A model generated the notes under the pieces. It did no database searches. It saw only the letters and a list, made by a program, of their open reading frames with translations, and had not been told where the DNA came from. The position numbers were made by a program, and so were the translations under genes. Positions 43,024 to 51,965 of a DNA stretch of 64,000 bases are shown one piece after another. Source of the stretch: Muricoccus roseus (lineage in GTDB: Bacteria; Pseudomonadota; Alphaproteobacteria; Acetobacterales; Acetobacteraceae); the NCBI RefSeq assembly GCF_900141905.1, contig NZ_FQZF01000023.1, positions 21,369 through 85,368 of the forward strand. The letters are read 5' to 3'. Numbering within the stretch: position 1 is the first letter of the stretch; each line of letters begins with the position of its first letter.

Positions 43024-44169
43024 CTACCGCTTCGGCCAGACCCAGCGTGGCGCGTCGATCTCCGCGGCGACCGTCTCGCCGAAGTCCTTGTCCAGGCGCA
43101 GCGCCGCCACCTCGGCTTCGCGCCCGAGCGCACCGATCAGCGTCTCGTTATGACTGACCACGACAATCTGGCAGCGGCGCGCGGCGTCGGCGAGCAGCCG
43201 CGCGAGAGACGGCATCAGCGAGGGGTGCAGGCTCGCCTCGGGCTCGTTCAGCACCATCAGTTCCGGTGGCCGCGGCGAGAGCAGCGCGGCCACGAGCAGA
43301 AGGTAGCGCAAGGTGCCGTCGGACAGCTCCGCCAGGCCCAGTGGGCGCAGCAGCCCGTGCTGATGCAGGAGAAGGCCGCCACCGGGCCCCGTCTCCAGCC
43401 GTGACCCGGGGAAGGCGTGCTCCACCGCCTCGTCCAGCGCGGCGGCATCGCCGATCGCCTGGATGGTGGCGATCGCGGCCGCAAGGTCGGCCCCATCGCC
43501 GCCGAGCACGGGCGTGAAGGTGCTCACCGCGGCGCGGCGCGCCGGCGCGCCGGGATCGGTCCGCAGCGCATCGTAGAAGCGCCAGTTCCGCATGCGCTCA
43601 CGGGTGCCGAAGAGCTCCGCGCCGTCCACCGGGTCGGCGCAATGCGTCACCATGGAATCGAAGGGCGAAAGATGGGTCAGCCCCTCGCGCCATGTCCCGT
43701 CCTGCGCGCGACGGAGCCGCACGAGCGGGCCGCGGCGCTGGGCGAAGAGGTTGGCGCGGCCGAGCAGCTCGCCGGTCCACATCGCCTCCAGCTTGATCGC
43801 CGGGTCGAGCGGGAACGGGTGCTCGCGCCCCGGCATGCCCAGGTCGATCGCATAGCCGTACTCGTCGCCGGAGAAACCGAGGCGGAGGCTGACCGGCCCC
43901 TTGCGCACCGTCCCCTGAACGGCATGCGCGCCCGAGCGCAGGCTCCGGCCGATGGCCTCGGGGCCAGCCCAGAGCGTGGAGGACAGGCCACCCTCGGCCG
44001 CGAGGGTGGCGACGAGCCGCCCCTGTGCCGCCTCGGCCAGCAGGCGGAGCGCGCGGTAGAGGCTCGTCTTCCCGCTGCCATTCGGCCCCGTGACGACCGT
44101 CAGCCGCCCCAGCGGCACGACGAGGTCGCGCAGGGACCGGTAGCCCGACACGGCCAGCGTCGTGATCAA
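43024..44169 (-). CDS. AAA-family ATPase of the COG4637/RecF-like type
   Basis: A 381-residue ABC-like ATPase. Walker A is VVTGPNGSGKTSLYRAL near residue 30. The signature-like LSDGTLRYLLLVAAL and Walker B ELMVLNEPEASLHPSLMPSLARLL follow, with the switch His in QIVVVSHNETLIGAL. The VLNEPE form is typical of COG4637 predicted ATPases. I chose the TTG at 44169 because AGGAGG lies 6 bases upstream. Such single-gene ATPases resemble the OLD/SMC group and some take part in defence, but no nuclease domain or partner is visible here. Confidence 0.85.
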   Translation of the reverse strand: MITTLAVSGYRSLRDLVVPLGRLTVVTGPNGSGKTSLYRALRLLAEAAQGRLVATLAAEGGLSSTLWAGPEAIGRSLRSGAHAVQGTVRKGPVSLRLGFSGDEYGYAIDLGMPGREHPFPLDPAIKLEAMWTGELLGRANLFAQRRGPLVRLRRAQDGTWREGLTHLSPFDSMVTHCADPVDGAELFGTRERMRNWRFYDALRTDPGAPARRAAVSTFTPVLGGDGADLAAAIATIQAIGDAAALDEAVEHAFPGSRLETGPGGGLLLHQHGLLRPLGLAELSDGTLRYLLLVAALLSPRPPELMVLNEPEASLHPSLMPSLARLLADAARRCQIVVVSHNETLIGALGREAEVAALRLDKDFGETVAAEIDAPRWVWPKR

Positions 44170-44266
44170 CCCGTGCCTCCTGTCGAGCGCCGGCGACGGC
44201 ACCGCAGCCGCTCGCCGGGAAGCCCCCGCTCCGCCCCGAACAATAGCGCGCCCGCCCTCCCCCGGT

Positions 44267-45427
44267 TCACGCCACGCGCAGCCGCCAGAGCGAGGTCGTC
44301 TCCTGGCGTCGCGCGGCATGCAGCGGATCATCCGCGTCGAAGGCCTTGCCATGCTGCGGCCGGGCATCGCGCCGCTCGACCACCGCCAGCCCAGCGGCCC
44401 CGATCATGCCCAGAAGCTGGTCGCGGCTGCGCAGGCCCAGATGTTCCGCCAGGTCGGAAAGAATCAGCCAGCCCTCTCCGCCCGGCAGCAGATGCGCCGC
44501 CAGCCCATCCAGGAAGCCGCGCAGCATGCGGCTGTCCGGATCATACACCGCCTGCTCCAGCGTCGAGGACGGCTTGCCCGGCAGCCAGGGCGGATTGCAG
44601 ACCGCCAGCGCGGCGCGCCCCGGCGGGAACAAATCGGCCTCCCGCACCGAGACCTGCCCGGACAGGCCCAGCCGCTCGAGATTGGCGCGCGCGCAGGCCA
44701 GGGCGCGGGGGGAGAGGTCGGAAGCGACGATCGCCGGAACGCCGCGCCGGGCCAGCACGGCGGCCAGCACGCCCGTGCCGGTGCCGATGTCGAAAGCACT
44801 CCCGCCCGCCGGCAAGGGCGCATGCGCGACGAGGTCGAGGTACTCACCGCGGATCGGCGAGAACACGCCGAAATCCGGGTGAATCGCCGCGCCGCCGAGC
44901 GCCGCGATCGGCACGCCCTTCCGATGCCATTCATAGGCCCCCACCATCCCCTGCAACTCGCGCAGCGACACCACGGCTTCCCCCAGGGGCTCGCCAAGCG
45001 CGTGATGCAGGGCCGCGCGCAGATCCGGGGCGCGGCGCAGGGGAATCCCCCACTCGGCATCGAGCGGGATGAGCACCATGCCCAGGATGCGCGCGCGATG
45101 CGCCTGGCCCTGCCGATAGCGGTAGAAGCGCTCACGCATCGGCATGTCACCGGGCAGGCGGCCGCGTGCCGCCCGCTTGTCCAGCCGCCGTGCCAGCGCC
45201 TGCAGCAGCTGCCGCGCATTCTGGAAGTCGCCGCGCCACAGCAGTCCGACGCCCTCGCTGGCCAGGCGGAACGCATCATCCGCGCGCAGCGTGTCATCGG
45301 CGGCCTGGACACGGCGGGGAGGAAGCGCGCCCGATCCGGACAGCCAGGCCGCGCCATGGGCAACGCCGCCTTCGGTCCATTCCAGGCGGGGAAGGCTCAT
45401 GGGCACCGCGGCGCGCGCAGGCCGCAT
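44267..45427 (-). CDS. class I SAM-dependent methyltransferase (RsmC/RlmG-like or HemK-like)
   Basis: A 386-residue protein. The N-terminal 180 residues are family-specific (ASEGVGLLWRGDFQNARQLLQALARR). The methyltransferase core has FDIGTGTGVLAAVLARRGVPAIVASDLSPRALACARANLERLG (SAM-binding motif I and acidic loop) and the catalytic-type motif AVCNPPWLPG, an NPPW/NPPY sequence used for amino-group methylation of nucleic acid bases or glutamine. RNA, DNA or protein could be the target. The start could also be ATG 45400. It is a single gene on the minus strand. Confidence 0.82.
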   Translation of the reverse strand: MRPARAAVPMSLPRLEWTEGGVAHGAAWLSGSGALPPRRVQAADDTLRADDAFRLASEGVGLLWRGDFQNARQLLQALARRLDKRAARGRLPGDMPMRERFYRYRQGQAHRARILGMVLIPLDAEWGIPLRRAPDLRAALHHALGEPLGEAVVSLRELQGMVGAYEWHRKGVPIAALGGAAIHPDFGVFSPIRGEYLDLVAHAPLPAGGSAFDIGTGTGVLAAVLARRGVPAIVASDLSPRALACARANLERLGLSGQVSVREADLFPPGRAALAVCNPPWLPGKPSSTLEQAVYDPDSRMLRGFLDGLAAHLLPGGEGWLILSDLAEHLGLRSRDQLLGMIGAAGLAVVERRDARPQHGKAFDADDPLHAARRQETTSLWRLRVA

Positions 45428-45757
45428 GAGGGGGCAGGAGAGGGCATGGGCGGCATCTCACGCTGGGGGAGGCCGTATAAACCCGATCCGCCCGGCGCCA
45501 CAGCGCATCCCGGCCCGGAGCCGCCGCATTTTCTCCCCCCGCGGAGAAGGAGGCCAAAGAAGGAAAGACCACCCCCGCCCCGTGGCGGAACCGGCTGTCC
45601 CGGGCTGCGTCCGGCCAGGTCGCGCCGCGTCGGCCGGGCACCGGCCCGTGGCGCCGCAACTCCCCCATCGCGCTCCCGTTGGCTAACGACGCCTCCGACA
45701 CGGGCAGGCCCGGTTTCGCGCTCCGCCAGCTCGGACCGAGACATGAGAGGAACCACG
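45428..45757. other. 330-base divergent gap without a recognised gene
   Basis: It separates the methyltransferase from the DUF2231 gene and should contain promoters for both. CCGTATAAACCC at about 45470 is an A/T-richer patch. TTCTCC/GGAGAA at about 45533-45550 form a small hairpin. I see no ORF with a ribosome-binding site except the start of the DUF2231 gene, and no RNA gene. Confidence 0.45.
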
Positions 45758-46189
45758 GTGGCTGCCATTTCCGCACCAGGGCCAGCAAGGCCGCTCCATC
45801 CCTTGCACGCGATCCTGCTCGCCTTCCCCCTTCCCCTGTTCCTCGGCGCGCTGCTCAGCGACCTCGCCTACCGCTCCAGCTTCCAGATCCAGTGGTTCAA
45901 CTTCTCGTCCTGGCTCATCGCCGGCGGGTTGTTCGTCGGCGGCTTCGCCCTGCTCTGGGCCCTGATCGACCTGATCCGGAGCGGAACGGTGCGAAGGAAG
46001 CGCGCGGCCACCTACTTCCTCGTGCTGCTCGTCATGTGGGTGCTCGGCTTCATCAACGCGCTCGTCCATTCGAAGGACGCCTTCGCGATCATGCCGGAGG
46101 CGCTCTACCTGTCCTCCGTCGCGACCATCCTCGCCCTCGTCGCGGCCTGGATGGGCTACTCCGGCTATCAATCGAGGGAGGCGGCATGA
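45758..46189 (+). CDS. DUF2231 family membrane protein
   Basis: A 143-residue protein with four hydrophobic helices. It begins near GPARPLHPLHAILLAFPLPLFLGALLSDLAYRSS and has WFNFSSWLIAGGLFVGGFALLWALIDLI, ATYFLVLLVMWVLGFINALVHSKDAF and SSVATILALVAAWMGYSGY. The HPLHAILLAFPLPLF stretch, with paired His, is typical of DUF2231. I chose GTG 45758 because AGAGGAA lies 8 bases upstream; ATG 45743 is in frame. The stop overlaps the next start in an ATGA junction, so it is coupled to the sugar dehydrogenase-like gene and may serve its electron transfer. Confidence 0.85.
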   Translation: MAAISAPGPARPLHPLHAILLAFPLPLFLGALLSDLAYRSSFQIQWFNFSSWLIAGGLFVGGFALLWALIDLIRSGTVRRKRAATYFLVLLVMWVLGFINALVHSKDAFAIMPEALYLSSVATILALVAAWMGYSGYQSREAA

Positions 46190-47475
46190 TGCGCGCGTTT
46201 CTTCTGATCGGCGTCGCCGCGCTTGCCCTCACCGCGTGCGACAGTGAACCCGCCCCGCAGCAGCACGGCTCCAGCCCGAACCTCCCCGAACCGCATCGCG
46301 GCCTGCTGCCCGACATGACGATCCCGCGGCCGGCGGCCTGGGGCAGCGAGCGGCCGACCGTGCCGCAGGGCTACACGATCCAGGCCATCGCCACGGATCT
46401 CCAGATCCCGCGCCAGACCCTCGTCCTGCCCAATGGCGACATCCTGGTCACGGAGGGAACGGGTGGCCAGGGCGCACCCCGGCTCAACCCCAAGGCCTTC
46501 ATCGCAGGCATCATCAAGAGCTGGGGCAGGACCTCCGTGCCGGGCGGCAACCGCCTGACGCTGCTGCGCGACGCCGATGGCGACGGCACCTATGAGGTCC
46601 GGCGGGTCTTCGCCGAGAACCTGAACGGGCCCTATGGCCTCGCCCTCATCAACAACGTCCTCTACGTCGCCAACCAGGATGCGCTGGTGCGCTTCGACTA
46701 TCGCGAGGGGCAGACCGAGGCGAGCGGGCCGCCGACGCTGGTGACGAACCTGCCCGCGGCGATCAACCACCACTGGACGAAGGCGATGACCGCCAGCCCC
46801 GATGGCCGGTTCCTCTATGTCGGCATCGGATCGAACAGCAACATCACCGAGCGCGGCATGGAGGCCGAGGTCGACCGCGCCATGGTGTGGCAGATCGACC
46901 CCCAGACGGGAGCGCACAGGGCCTACGCCACCGGCCTTCGCAATCCCACGGCCCTCACCATCCAGCCGGGAACCGGCCAGCTCTGGGCGGTGGTGAACGA
47001 GCGCGATGAGATCGGCCCCAACCTTGTCCCGGATTACCTGACCTCGGTCCGCGAGGGCGGCTTCTACGGCTGGCCCTGGAGCTACTGGGGCCAGAACGTC
47101 GACACCCGCGCGCAGCCGCAGAACCCGGAACGCGTCGCCGCGGCCATCCGCCCCGACTACGCCCTGGGCGCACATGTGGCCGCGCTCGGCGTCTCCTTCT
47201 CGAACCCCACCATGGGCGCGGCCTTCGCGGACGGCGTCTTCGTCGGGCAGCACGGCAGCTGGAACCGCAGCCCGCCCGTCGGCTACAAGGTCGTCTTCGT
47301 GCCGTTCCGCGAAGGCCGGCCCGCCGGAGACCCGATCGACTTCGTGTCCGGCTTCCTGAACGGCGAGGGCAACGCGCGCGGCCGGCCGGTCGGGGTCACG
47401 CTGGACCCGCGCGGCGCCCTGATCGTCGCCGACGACCTGTCCAACACGGTCTGGAGGATCACGCCGAGCCGCTGA
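46186..47475 (+). CDS. lipoprotein of the PQQ-dependent sorbosone/glucose dehydrogenase family
   Basis: A 429-residue exported beta-propeller. The signal ends in a lipobox, LALTACDSE, so it is membrane-anchored. Family motifs are NGPYGLALINNVLYVANQDALVRFDY, HHWTKAMTASPDGRFLYVGIGSNSN, TGLRNPTALTIQPGTGQLWAVVNERDEIG, GFYGWPWSYWG, and FVGQHGSWNRSPPVGYKV, as in L-sorbosone dehydrogenases. It likely binds PQQ and oxidises a sugar or aldehyde in the periplasm. Translation is coupled to the DUF2231 membrane protein, a frequent pairing. Confidence 0.9.
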   Translation: MMRAFLLIGVAALALTACDSEPAPQQHGSSPNLPEPHRGLLPDMTIPRPAAWGSERPTVPQGYTIQAIATDLQIPRQTLVLPNGDILVTEGTGGQGAPRLNPKAFIAGIIKSWGRTSVPGGNRLTLLRDADGDGTYEVRRVFAENLNGPYGLALINNVLYVANQDALVRFDYREGQTEASGPPTLVTNLPAAINHHWTKAMTASPDGRFLYVGIGSNSNITERGMEAEVDRAMVWQIDPQTGAHRAYATGLRNPTALTIQPGTGQLWAVVNERDEIGPNLVPDYLTSVREGGFYGWPWSYWGQNVDTRAQPQNPERVAAAIRPDYALGAHVAALGVSFSNPTMGAAFADGVFVGQHGSWNRSPPVGYKVVFVPFREGRPAGDPIDFVSGFLNGEGNARGRPVGVTLDPRGALIVADDLSNTVWRITPSR

Positions 47476-47615
47476 CGCCGCGGCCCGAAGGCCGGGCCCT
47501 CTCCGGGGCGTGCTGCTCCCGCCGGGGCGGGAACGGCCGCCTACCGCCCGAGACCCGGCCATGGACCGCCTCTCGCGAGGGCCATCCACCCTCCTCTGGC
47601 CTGAGAAGAGCATCC

Positions 47616-48113
47616 ATGCGCGCCCTCCTCCCCCTCCTCTGCGCGGCCGCCCTCCTGGCCACGCAGCCGGCCGCCGCCACCCCCGCCCTCCCCAGCATCC
47701 CCAAGCTCCTCGAACTCTGCGCCTCCACCACCATGGCTGAGGCCACGGCACGCGGAGAGCGCCTGGGCTGGCAGCGCCTGAGCGACACCCGGCTGGAGCC
47801 CTGGCGCTCCGGCTTCCTGCGCCACAACGGCGGTACGGTGGAGGTGGTCGGCTGGCAGCGGGGAGAGAAGGAAGGCGAAGGCGCGCTCTCGTTCTGGATT
47901 GCGAAGGGGCCGAACGCGCACCGGGCCTGCTACTTCTCCGCCGCCGGCGCGCCCGGCCTCCTGAACGACCTCTCGGAGGCCCTCGGCGAGCCCGACAATC
48001 TCGACAAGACCGCCGACATCGTCCTCGCCTCCTGGACATTCGGCCCCACCCAGGTCCAGTTCGCCCAGACCGGCGCCAGCGCCGTGGTCAACTACGCCTA
48101 CACCGGCCGCTGA
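47616..48113 (+). CDS. exported protein of unknown function
   Basis: A 165-residue protein with a signal peptide (MRALLPLLCAAALLATQPAAATPA). The mature part includes LLELCASTTMAEATARGERLGWQRL, LRHNGGTVEVVGWQRGEKEGEGALSFWIA, ACYFSAAG and NYAYTGR. The two Cys residues may form a disulfide. I do not recognise the family. It is a single gene on the plus strand, 140 bases after the dehydrogenase-like gene and convergent with the AbrB-type gene. Confidence 0.75.
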   Translation: MRALLPLLCAAALLATQPAAATPALPSIPKLLELCASTTMAEATARGERLGWQRLSDTRLEPWRSGFLRHNGGTVEVVGWQRGEKEGEGALSFWIAKGPNAHRACYFSAAGAPGLLNDLSEALGEPDNLDKTADIVLASWTFGPTQVQFAQTGASAVVNYAYTGR

Positions 48114-48123
48114 ACACCCGCCG

Positions 48124-49263
48124 CTACCGCCGCTCCACCAGCCGCGAGACCATCCGCGCCAGCGCCGGCCCGATCAGGATCACCATCACCAGCCGCATCG
48201 TCTGCAACGCCATCACGAAGGACAGGTCCGCCCCGCCCGCCGCCCCGATCACCGCCACGGAATCCAGCCCACCCGGGCTCGTCGCCAGCAGCGCCGTCAG
48301 CGGGTCCAGCCCCAGCAGCGGCACCAGCGCCATGGAAGCCGCCCCGCAGAACCCGATGAGCACGAAGATGGAGAGCAGGATGCGCGGCAACGCCGCCGCC
48401 GCCTGCACCAGCACCGCCCGCGTGAAGCCCAGCCCGATCGTGCACCCGACCAGCGCATAGGCCAGCGCCCCCAGCCAGGGCGGCACCTGCAGCTCCACCA
48501 CCCCCGAGGAGCGCAGCGCCACCCCCGCCAGCATCGGGATCAGCAGCGGCCCCGCCGGCACCCGGAACCGCCAGCCCAGATGCCCGCCCAGCCCGGCCAG
48601 CAACAACGCCGCCCCGAAGGGCACGGGCCGCAACGCCGGAAACCAGGCCGCGAACGAAGCCACCGGCGCCGCCTCGCCCGGCCCCACGGAAAGCAGGCTC
48701 GCCACCACCGCCGCCGAACCGGCCACGCAGGCCACGCGCAGGTACTGCATCACCGCCACCATGCGGGCATCGGCGCCATGGGCCTCGGCCATCACCACCA
48801 TGGCGGAAGCCCCGCCCGGCGCCGTCCCCCACACCGCCGTCGTCCCCGGCAGCACCTTCAGCACGCTCAGCGCCCAGCCCAGCACGCTGCTCGCCGCCAG
48901 GGTAATCAGCACCGCCGCGATGATGATCGGCCAGTCCGCCAGGAAGGTTCCGAGAATTCCTGGCGTCACCAAGGTCCCGATCAGGCACCCCACCACCGCC
49001 TGCGCCGCCAGATAGGCCTTGCGCGGCAACACCAGCCCCCCGCCGCCCAGGCTGACCAGAATGCTCCCCACCATCGGCCCGAGAAGCTGATAGGCCGGCA
49101 CCCCCACCGCCCCGAACGCCGCGCCCAACACCCCGGCCAGCACCGCCAGCATCACCCAGCGCGCCCATCGCGGCGCCAGCGCCAACGGCCCCGCCCCGGG
49201 CGGCAACGGCCTCACGCGCGCCAGCCCCAACCCGCCCAAAGGCGCGGCACCTCGACAACCCAT
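48124..49263 (-). CDS. AbrB-family membrane transporter (putative ammonia monooxygenase-type permease)
   Basis: A 379-residue protein with about nine to eleven hydrophobic helices. It shows the twofold AbrB/PF05145 pattern: GVPAYQLLGPMVGSILVSL, GCLIGTLVTPGILGTF, LPGTTAVWGTAPGGASAMVVMAEAHGADARMVAVMQYLRV, RVPAGPLLIPMLAGVALR, GCTIGLGFTRAVL, and LLATSPGGLDSVAVIGAAGGADLSFVMALQTMRLVMV. The PGG-A/D pairs are diagnostic. The family is linked to export or regulation functions but its substrate is unknown. The first 35 residues are Pro/Gly/Arg-rich, so a later start is possible. Confidence 0.88.
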   Translation of the reverse strand: MGCRGAAPLGGLGLARVRPLPPGAGPLALAPRWARWVMLAVLAGVLGAAFGAVGVPAYQLLGPMVGSILVSLGGGGLVLPRKAYLAAQAVVGCLIGTLVTPGILGTFLADWPIIIAAVLITLAASSVLGWALSVLKVLPGTTAVWGTAPGGASAMVVMAEAHGADARMVAVMQYLRVACVAGSAAVVASLLSVGPGEAAPVASFAAWFPALRPVPFGAALLLAGLGGHLGWRFRVPAGPLLIPMLAGVALRSSGVVELQVPPWLGALAYALVGCTIGLGFTRAVLVQAAAALPRILLSIFVLIGFCGAASMALVPLLGLDPLTALLATSPGGLDSVAVIGAAGGADLSFVMALQTMRLVMVILIGPALARMVSRLVERR

Positions 49264-49370
49264 CGCCTCGGCAGGGGAAAAGACAGCGGCGCCTCCAGCC
49301 CCTCATGCGGGGCGGCCTCATTCGCCCGGTCGCCATACATCACACCCTGACGGCGGGCGAATCCCACTGG

Positions 49371-49601
49371 CGGTCTGTCCTGGGGAGAGGAAGAAGGAAT
49401 TCTTCCTCTCCCCAGACCCCTCACCATCATCTTTTTCTGGAAGTTTGGAATCGCTCGGCTGACGGTGCGCCTCGGGTCGATGACCCGAGGCGACTGCAGG
49501 GGCAGGATCAGGGGCAGAGCCCCCTTCGATCATCGTATCCACGGCAGTCAGACGGGGTTCCAAGGGCCTCAGGCCCTTGGCGGATGGAGGGCAGAGCCCT
49601 C
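49371..49601 (-). repeat. dispersed four-hairpin intergenic element, copy C
   Basis: Element in minus orientation between two minus-strand genes, with H1 touching the AraC stop codon (49600-49602) and H4 about 110 bases upstream of the AbrB start. The outer H4 pair is CTGGGG/CCCCAG here instead of CCGGGG/CCCCGG, a compensatory change. H3 has loop GAT. H2 arms are identical to the other copies. This is the only full copy not between convergent genes. Confidence 0.93.
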
Positions 49602-50427
49602 ACCGCTCTCCCCCCGAAGGCCCCATCCGCGCTCCCTCGGCCGGCGTCACCCCGAAGGCCGCCCGGAAGGCCGCCCCGAAGGCCGGCGCCGAGGCATAGC
49701 CCACCGCGGCCGCCGCCCGTGCCGGCGGCACGCCCTGCGCCAGCAGCGCCGCCGCCTCCGCCAGCCGCAGCTGCTGCCGCCACGCCCCGAAGGAGAGTCC
49801 CGTCTCCGCCCGGAACAGCCGGGACAGGCTGCGTGGGGAGGCCCCGATCCGCGCCGCCCATTCCTCCAGCGAAAGCGGGCAGGCCGGGTCCGCCCGCAGC
49901 GCGGCCGAAAGCCGCGCGAGCCGTGGCTCCCGCGGCTCCGGCAGGCCGAAGGGCAGGCTCGGCGCCCGGTGGATCTCGTCCAGCATCAGGGCGGCCAGAT
50001 GCCCGCCGCGCCCGTGCTCGTCCCATTCCAGCGGCTCCTCGCAAGCCGCCAGGATCAGCTCCCGCAGAAGGGGAGAGGTGGCCAGCACCGTCACCCCCGC
50101 CGGCCCCGCCCGCGCCGCATCCTCCCGCAGGAACAGCGCCCGCATGGCCACCTGGCCCAGGATCGAAACCGAATGCGGCTCCCCCGCCGGCACCCAAAGC
50201 GCCCGCCCGGCCGGCAGCACGAAGCTCGCCCCATCGGTCGCGATCCGCATCACCCCCCGCAGCGCATAGAGAAGCTGCGCCCGCGCATGGCTGTGCCGCC
50301 CGGTGGATTCCCCGTCCCGGTAGTCGCGCATGAAGGCCGCCAGCGGCCGGTCCACCGCATCCTGCGGCAGCGGCAGGCGCCGCGCCTCCTGGCCGGATCC
50401 CGACAGCTTCTGGCCGGACATCTCCAT
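49600..50427 (-). CDS. AraC-family transcriptional regulator with N-terminal cupin
   Basis: A 275-residue regulator. The N-terminal cupin contains GRHSHARAQLLYALRGVMRIATDGASFVLPAGRALWVPAGEPHSV. The C-terminal double helix-turn-helix has LSLEEWAARIGASPRSLSRLFRAETGLSFGAWRQQLRLAEAAALL and AAAVGYASAPAFGAAFRAAFGVTPAE. It is divergent from an MFS transporter gene across 36 bases, so the two surely share a control region, and the MFS gene is its likely target. The stop codon lies inside H1 of repeat copy C. Confidence 0.92.
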   Translation of the reverse strand: MEMSGQKLSGSGQEARRLPLPQDAVDRPLAAFMRDYRDGESTGRHSHARAQLLYALRGVMRIATDGASFVLPAGRALWVPAGEPHSVSILGQVAMRALFLREDAARAGPAGVTVLATSPLLRELILAACEEPLEWDEHGRGGHLAALMLDEIHRAPSLPFGLPEPREPRLARLSAALRADPACPLSLEEWAARIGASPRSLSRLFRAETGLSFGAWRQQLRLAEAAALLAQGVPPARAAAAVGYASAPAFGAAFRAAFGVTPAEGARMGPSGGER

Positions 50428-50463
50428 CCGGCCATCCTAATCTGATGCGGAGGAGAAACGCCA

Positions 50464-51705
50464 ATGCCCACCGATCCCGCCTCCCGGCAGATCTGGTTCA
50501 TCAACGCCGCCCACTTCGTCTGCCACTACATGCTGCTCATCCTCGCCACGGCGGTCCTGGGCATGGTGGCGCTCAACGCCTCCGTCTTCGGCAACGAATA
50601 CGGGCCCATCCTGGCCCTCGGCACCGGCATGTTCGTCCTCTACGGCGCCGGCTCCCTCCCCATGGGCTGGCTGGCCGACAAGATCGGGCGCCACGCGCTC
50701 ATGTCGGCCTTCTTCCTCGGCGTCGGCGGCTCCCTCCTCCTCGCCGGCCTCGTCTCCGGGCCCTGGGGCCTCGCCACCGCCCTCGCCCTGGCCGGCCTGT
50801 TCAACGCCATCTACCACCCCATCGGCACAGCCATGCTGGTGGAAGCCGCGGGGGACCGCGTGGGCCGCGCCATGGGCAATAACGGCGTCTTCGGCAATCT
50901 CGGCGTCGCCTCCGCCCCCGTCGTCACCGCCCTCCTCGTCGCCCAGGCCGGCTGGCGCTGGGCCTTCATCGTGCCGGGAATCCTGGCGCTGGCCCTCGGC
51001 CTGCTCTGGCTGCGCGAAACCCCCTACGACGCCCGCCAGCACGTCAAGAACGCCCGCCCCTTCCCGGAAATCCCCCGCCCCGTCGTCCGCCAGGCCGTCA
51101 TCTCGCTCCTGCTCATGGCCGTCTCCGCGGGCTTCGTCTTCAACGCCTTCACCCTGCTCATCCCGAAGCTGATGCAGGAACGCATGGCCGACAGCCCCAG
51201 CCTCCTGCCGCTGGTGGGCGCCCTCGCCTTCACCGCCACCCTCTTCGGCGGCCTCACCCAGTTCACCGTCGGCCGCGTGATCGACCGCACCACCCTCAAG
51301 CGCGTCTTCCTGCCGCTCGCCATCGCCCTGGTGCCCGCGCTCCTCGCCCTCTCCTTCCTCCAGGGCTGGGCCGTGCTCCCCGTCGCCGCCATCGCCGCCG
51401 CGGCCATCTTCGGCCAGGTCACGGTGAACGAGACGATGACCGCCCGCTACGTCGCGCCCGCCCTGCGCGCGAAACTCTACTCCATCCGCTTCTTCGTCGG
51501 CTTCCTCGGCGCCGCCGCGGCCTCCCCGGCCATCGGCTACCTCCACGACCGCTTCGGCAACCTCGCCGTCGCCATGATCACCCTCGCTGCCTTCGGCGCG
51601 GTCACACTGGCCTGCGCCTTCCTCTTCCCGGACCGGCGCGAGGAACTCCACCCCGAACTCTGGGCCAACCCCTCGCCCAAACCCGTCGCGGTGGCTGCGG
51701 AATAG
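50464..51705 (+). CDS. MFS transporter
   Basis: A 413-residue major facilitator with twelve predicted helices. The loop motif between helices 2 and 3 reads GWLADKIGRHALMSAFF, and helix 5 has NNGVFGNLGVASAPVVTALL. YHPIGTAMLVEAAGDRVGRAMG resembles the fosmidomycin-resistance-like MFS group. The substrate is unknown. It is divergent from the AraC-type gene, which suggests induced efflux or uptake. Its stop lies 16 bases before repeat copy D. Confidence 0.9.
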   Translation: MPTDPASRQIWFINAAHFVCHYMLLILATAVLGMVALNASVFGNEYGPILALGTGMFVLYGAGSLPMGWLADKIGRHALMSAFFLGVGGSLLLAGLVSGPWGLATALALAGLFNAIYHPIGTAMLVEAAGDRVGRAMGNNGVFGNLGVASAPVVTALLVAQAGWRWAFIVPGILALALGLLWLRETPYDARQHVKNARPFPEIPRPVVRQAVISLLLMAVSAGFVFNAFTLLIPKLMQERMADSPSLLPLVGALAFTATLFGGLTQFTVGRVIDRTTLKRVFLPLAIALVPALLALSFLQGWAVLPVAAIAAAAIFGQVTVNETMTARYVAPALRAKLYSIRFFVGFLGAAAASPAIGYLHDRFGNLAVAMITLAAFGAVTLACAFLFPDRREELHPELWANPSPKPVAVAAE

Positions 51706-51721
51706 CCGTCGGGGGTGAAGC

Positions 51722-51953
51722 GGAGGGCTCCGCCCTCCACCCGCCAAGGGCCTGAGGCCCTTGGAACCCCATCGGACTGCCGTGGATACGATGATCGAAG
51801 GGGGTTCTGCCCCTGATCCGGCCGCTGCAGTCGTCTCGGGTCCATGACCCGAGGCGCACCGTCAGCCGAGTGATTCCAACTTCCAAAAAAAGAAGAAGGT
51901 GAGGGGTCCGGGGAGAGGAAGAATTCCTTCTTCCTCTCCCCGGGACAGACCGA
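51722..51953 (+). repeat. dispersed four-hairpin intergenic element, copy D
   Basis: Element in plus orientation, filling the gap between two convergent MFS genes. H1 is at 51722-51738, H2 follows, H3 reads GTCTCGGGTC/GACCCGAGGC (loop CAT, one T-G pair), and H4 with loop TTCC ends just before GGGACAGACCGA. It is closest to copies A and F outside the H2-H3 linker, where it resembles copy C. Confidence 0.95.
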
Positions 51954-51965
51954 CACCCCAGAACA

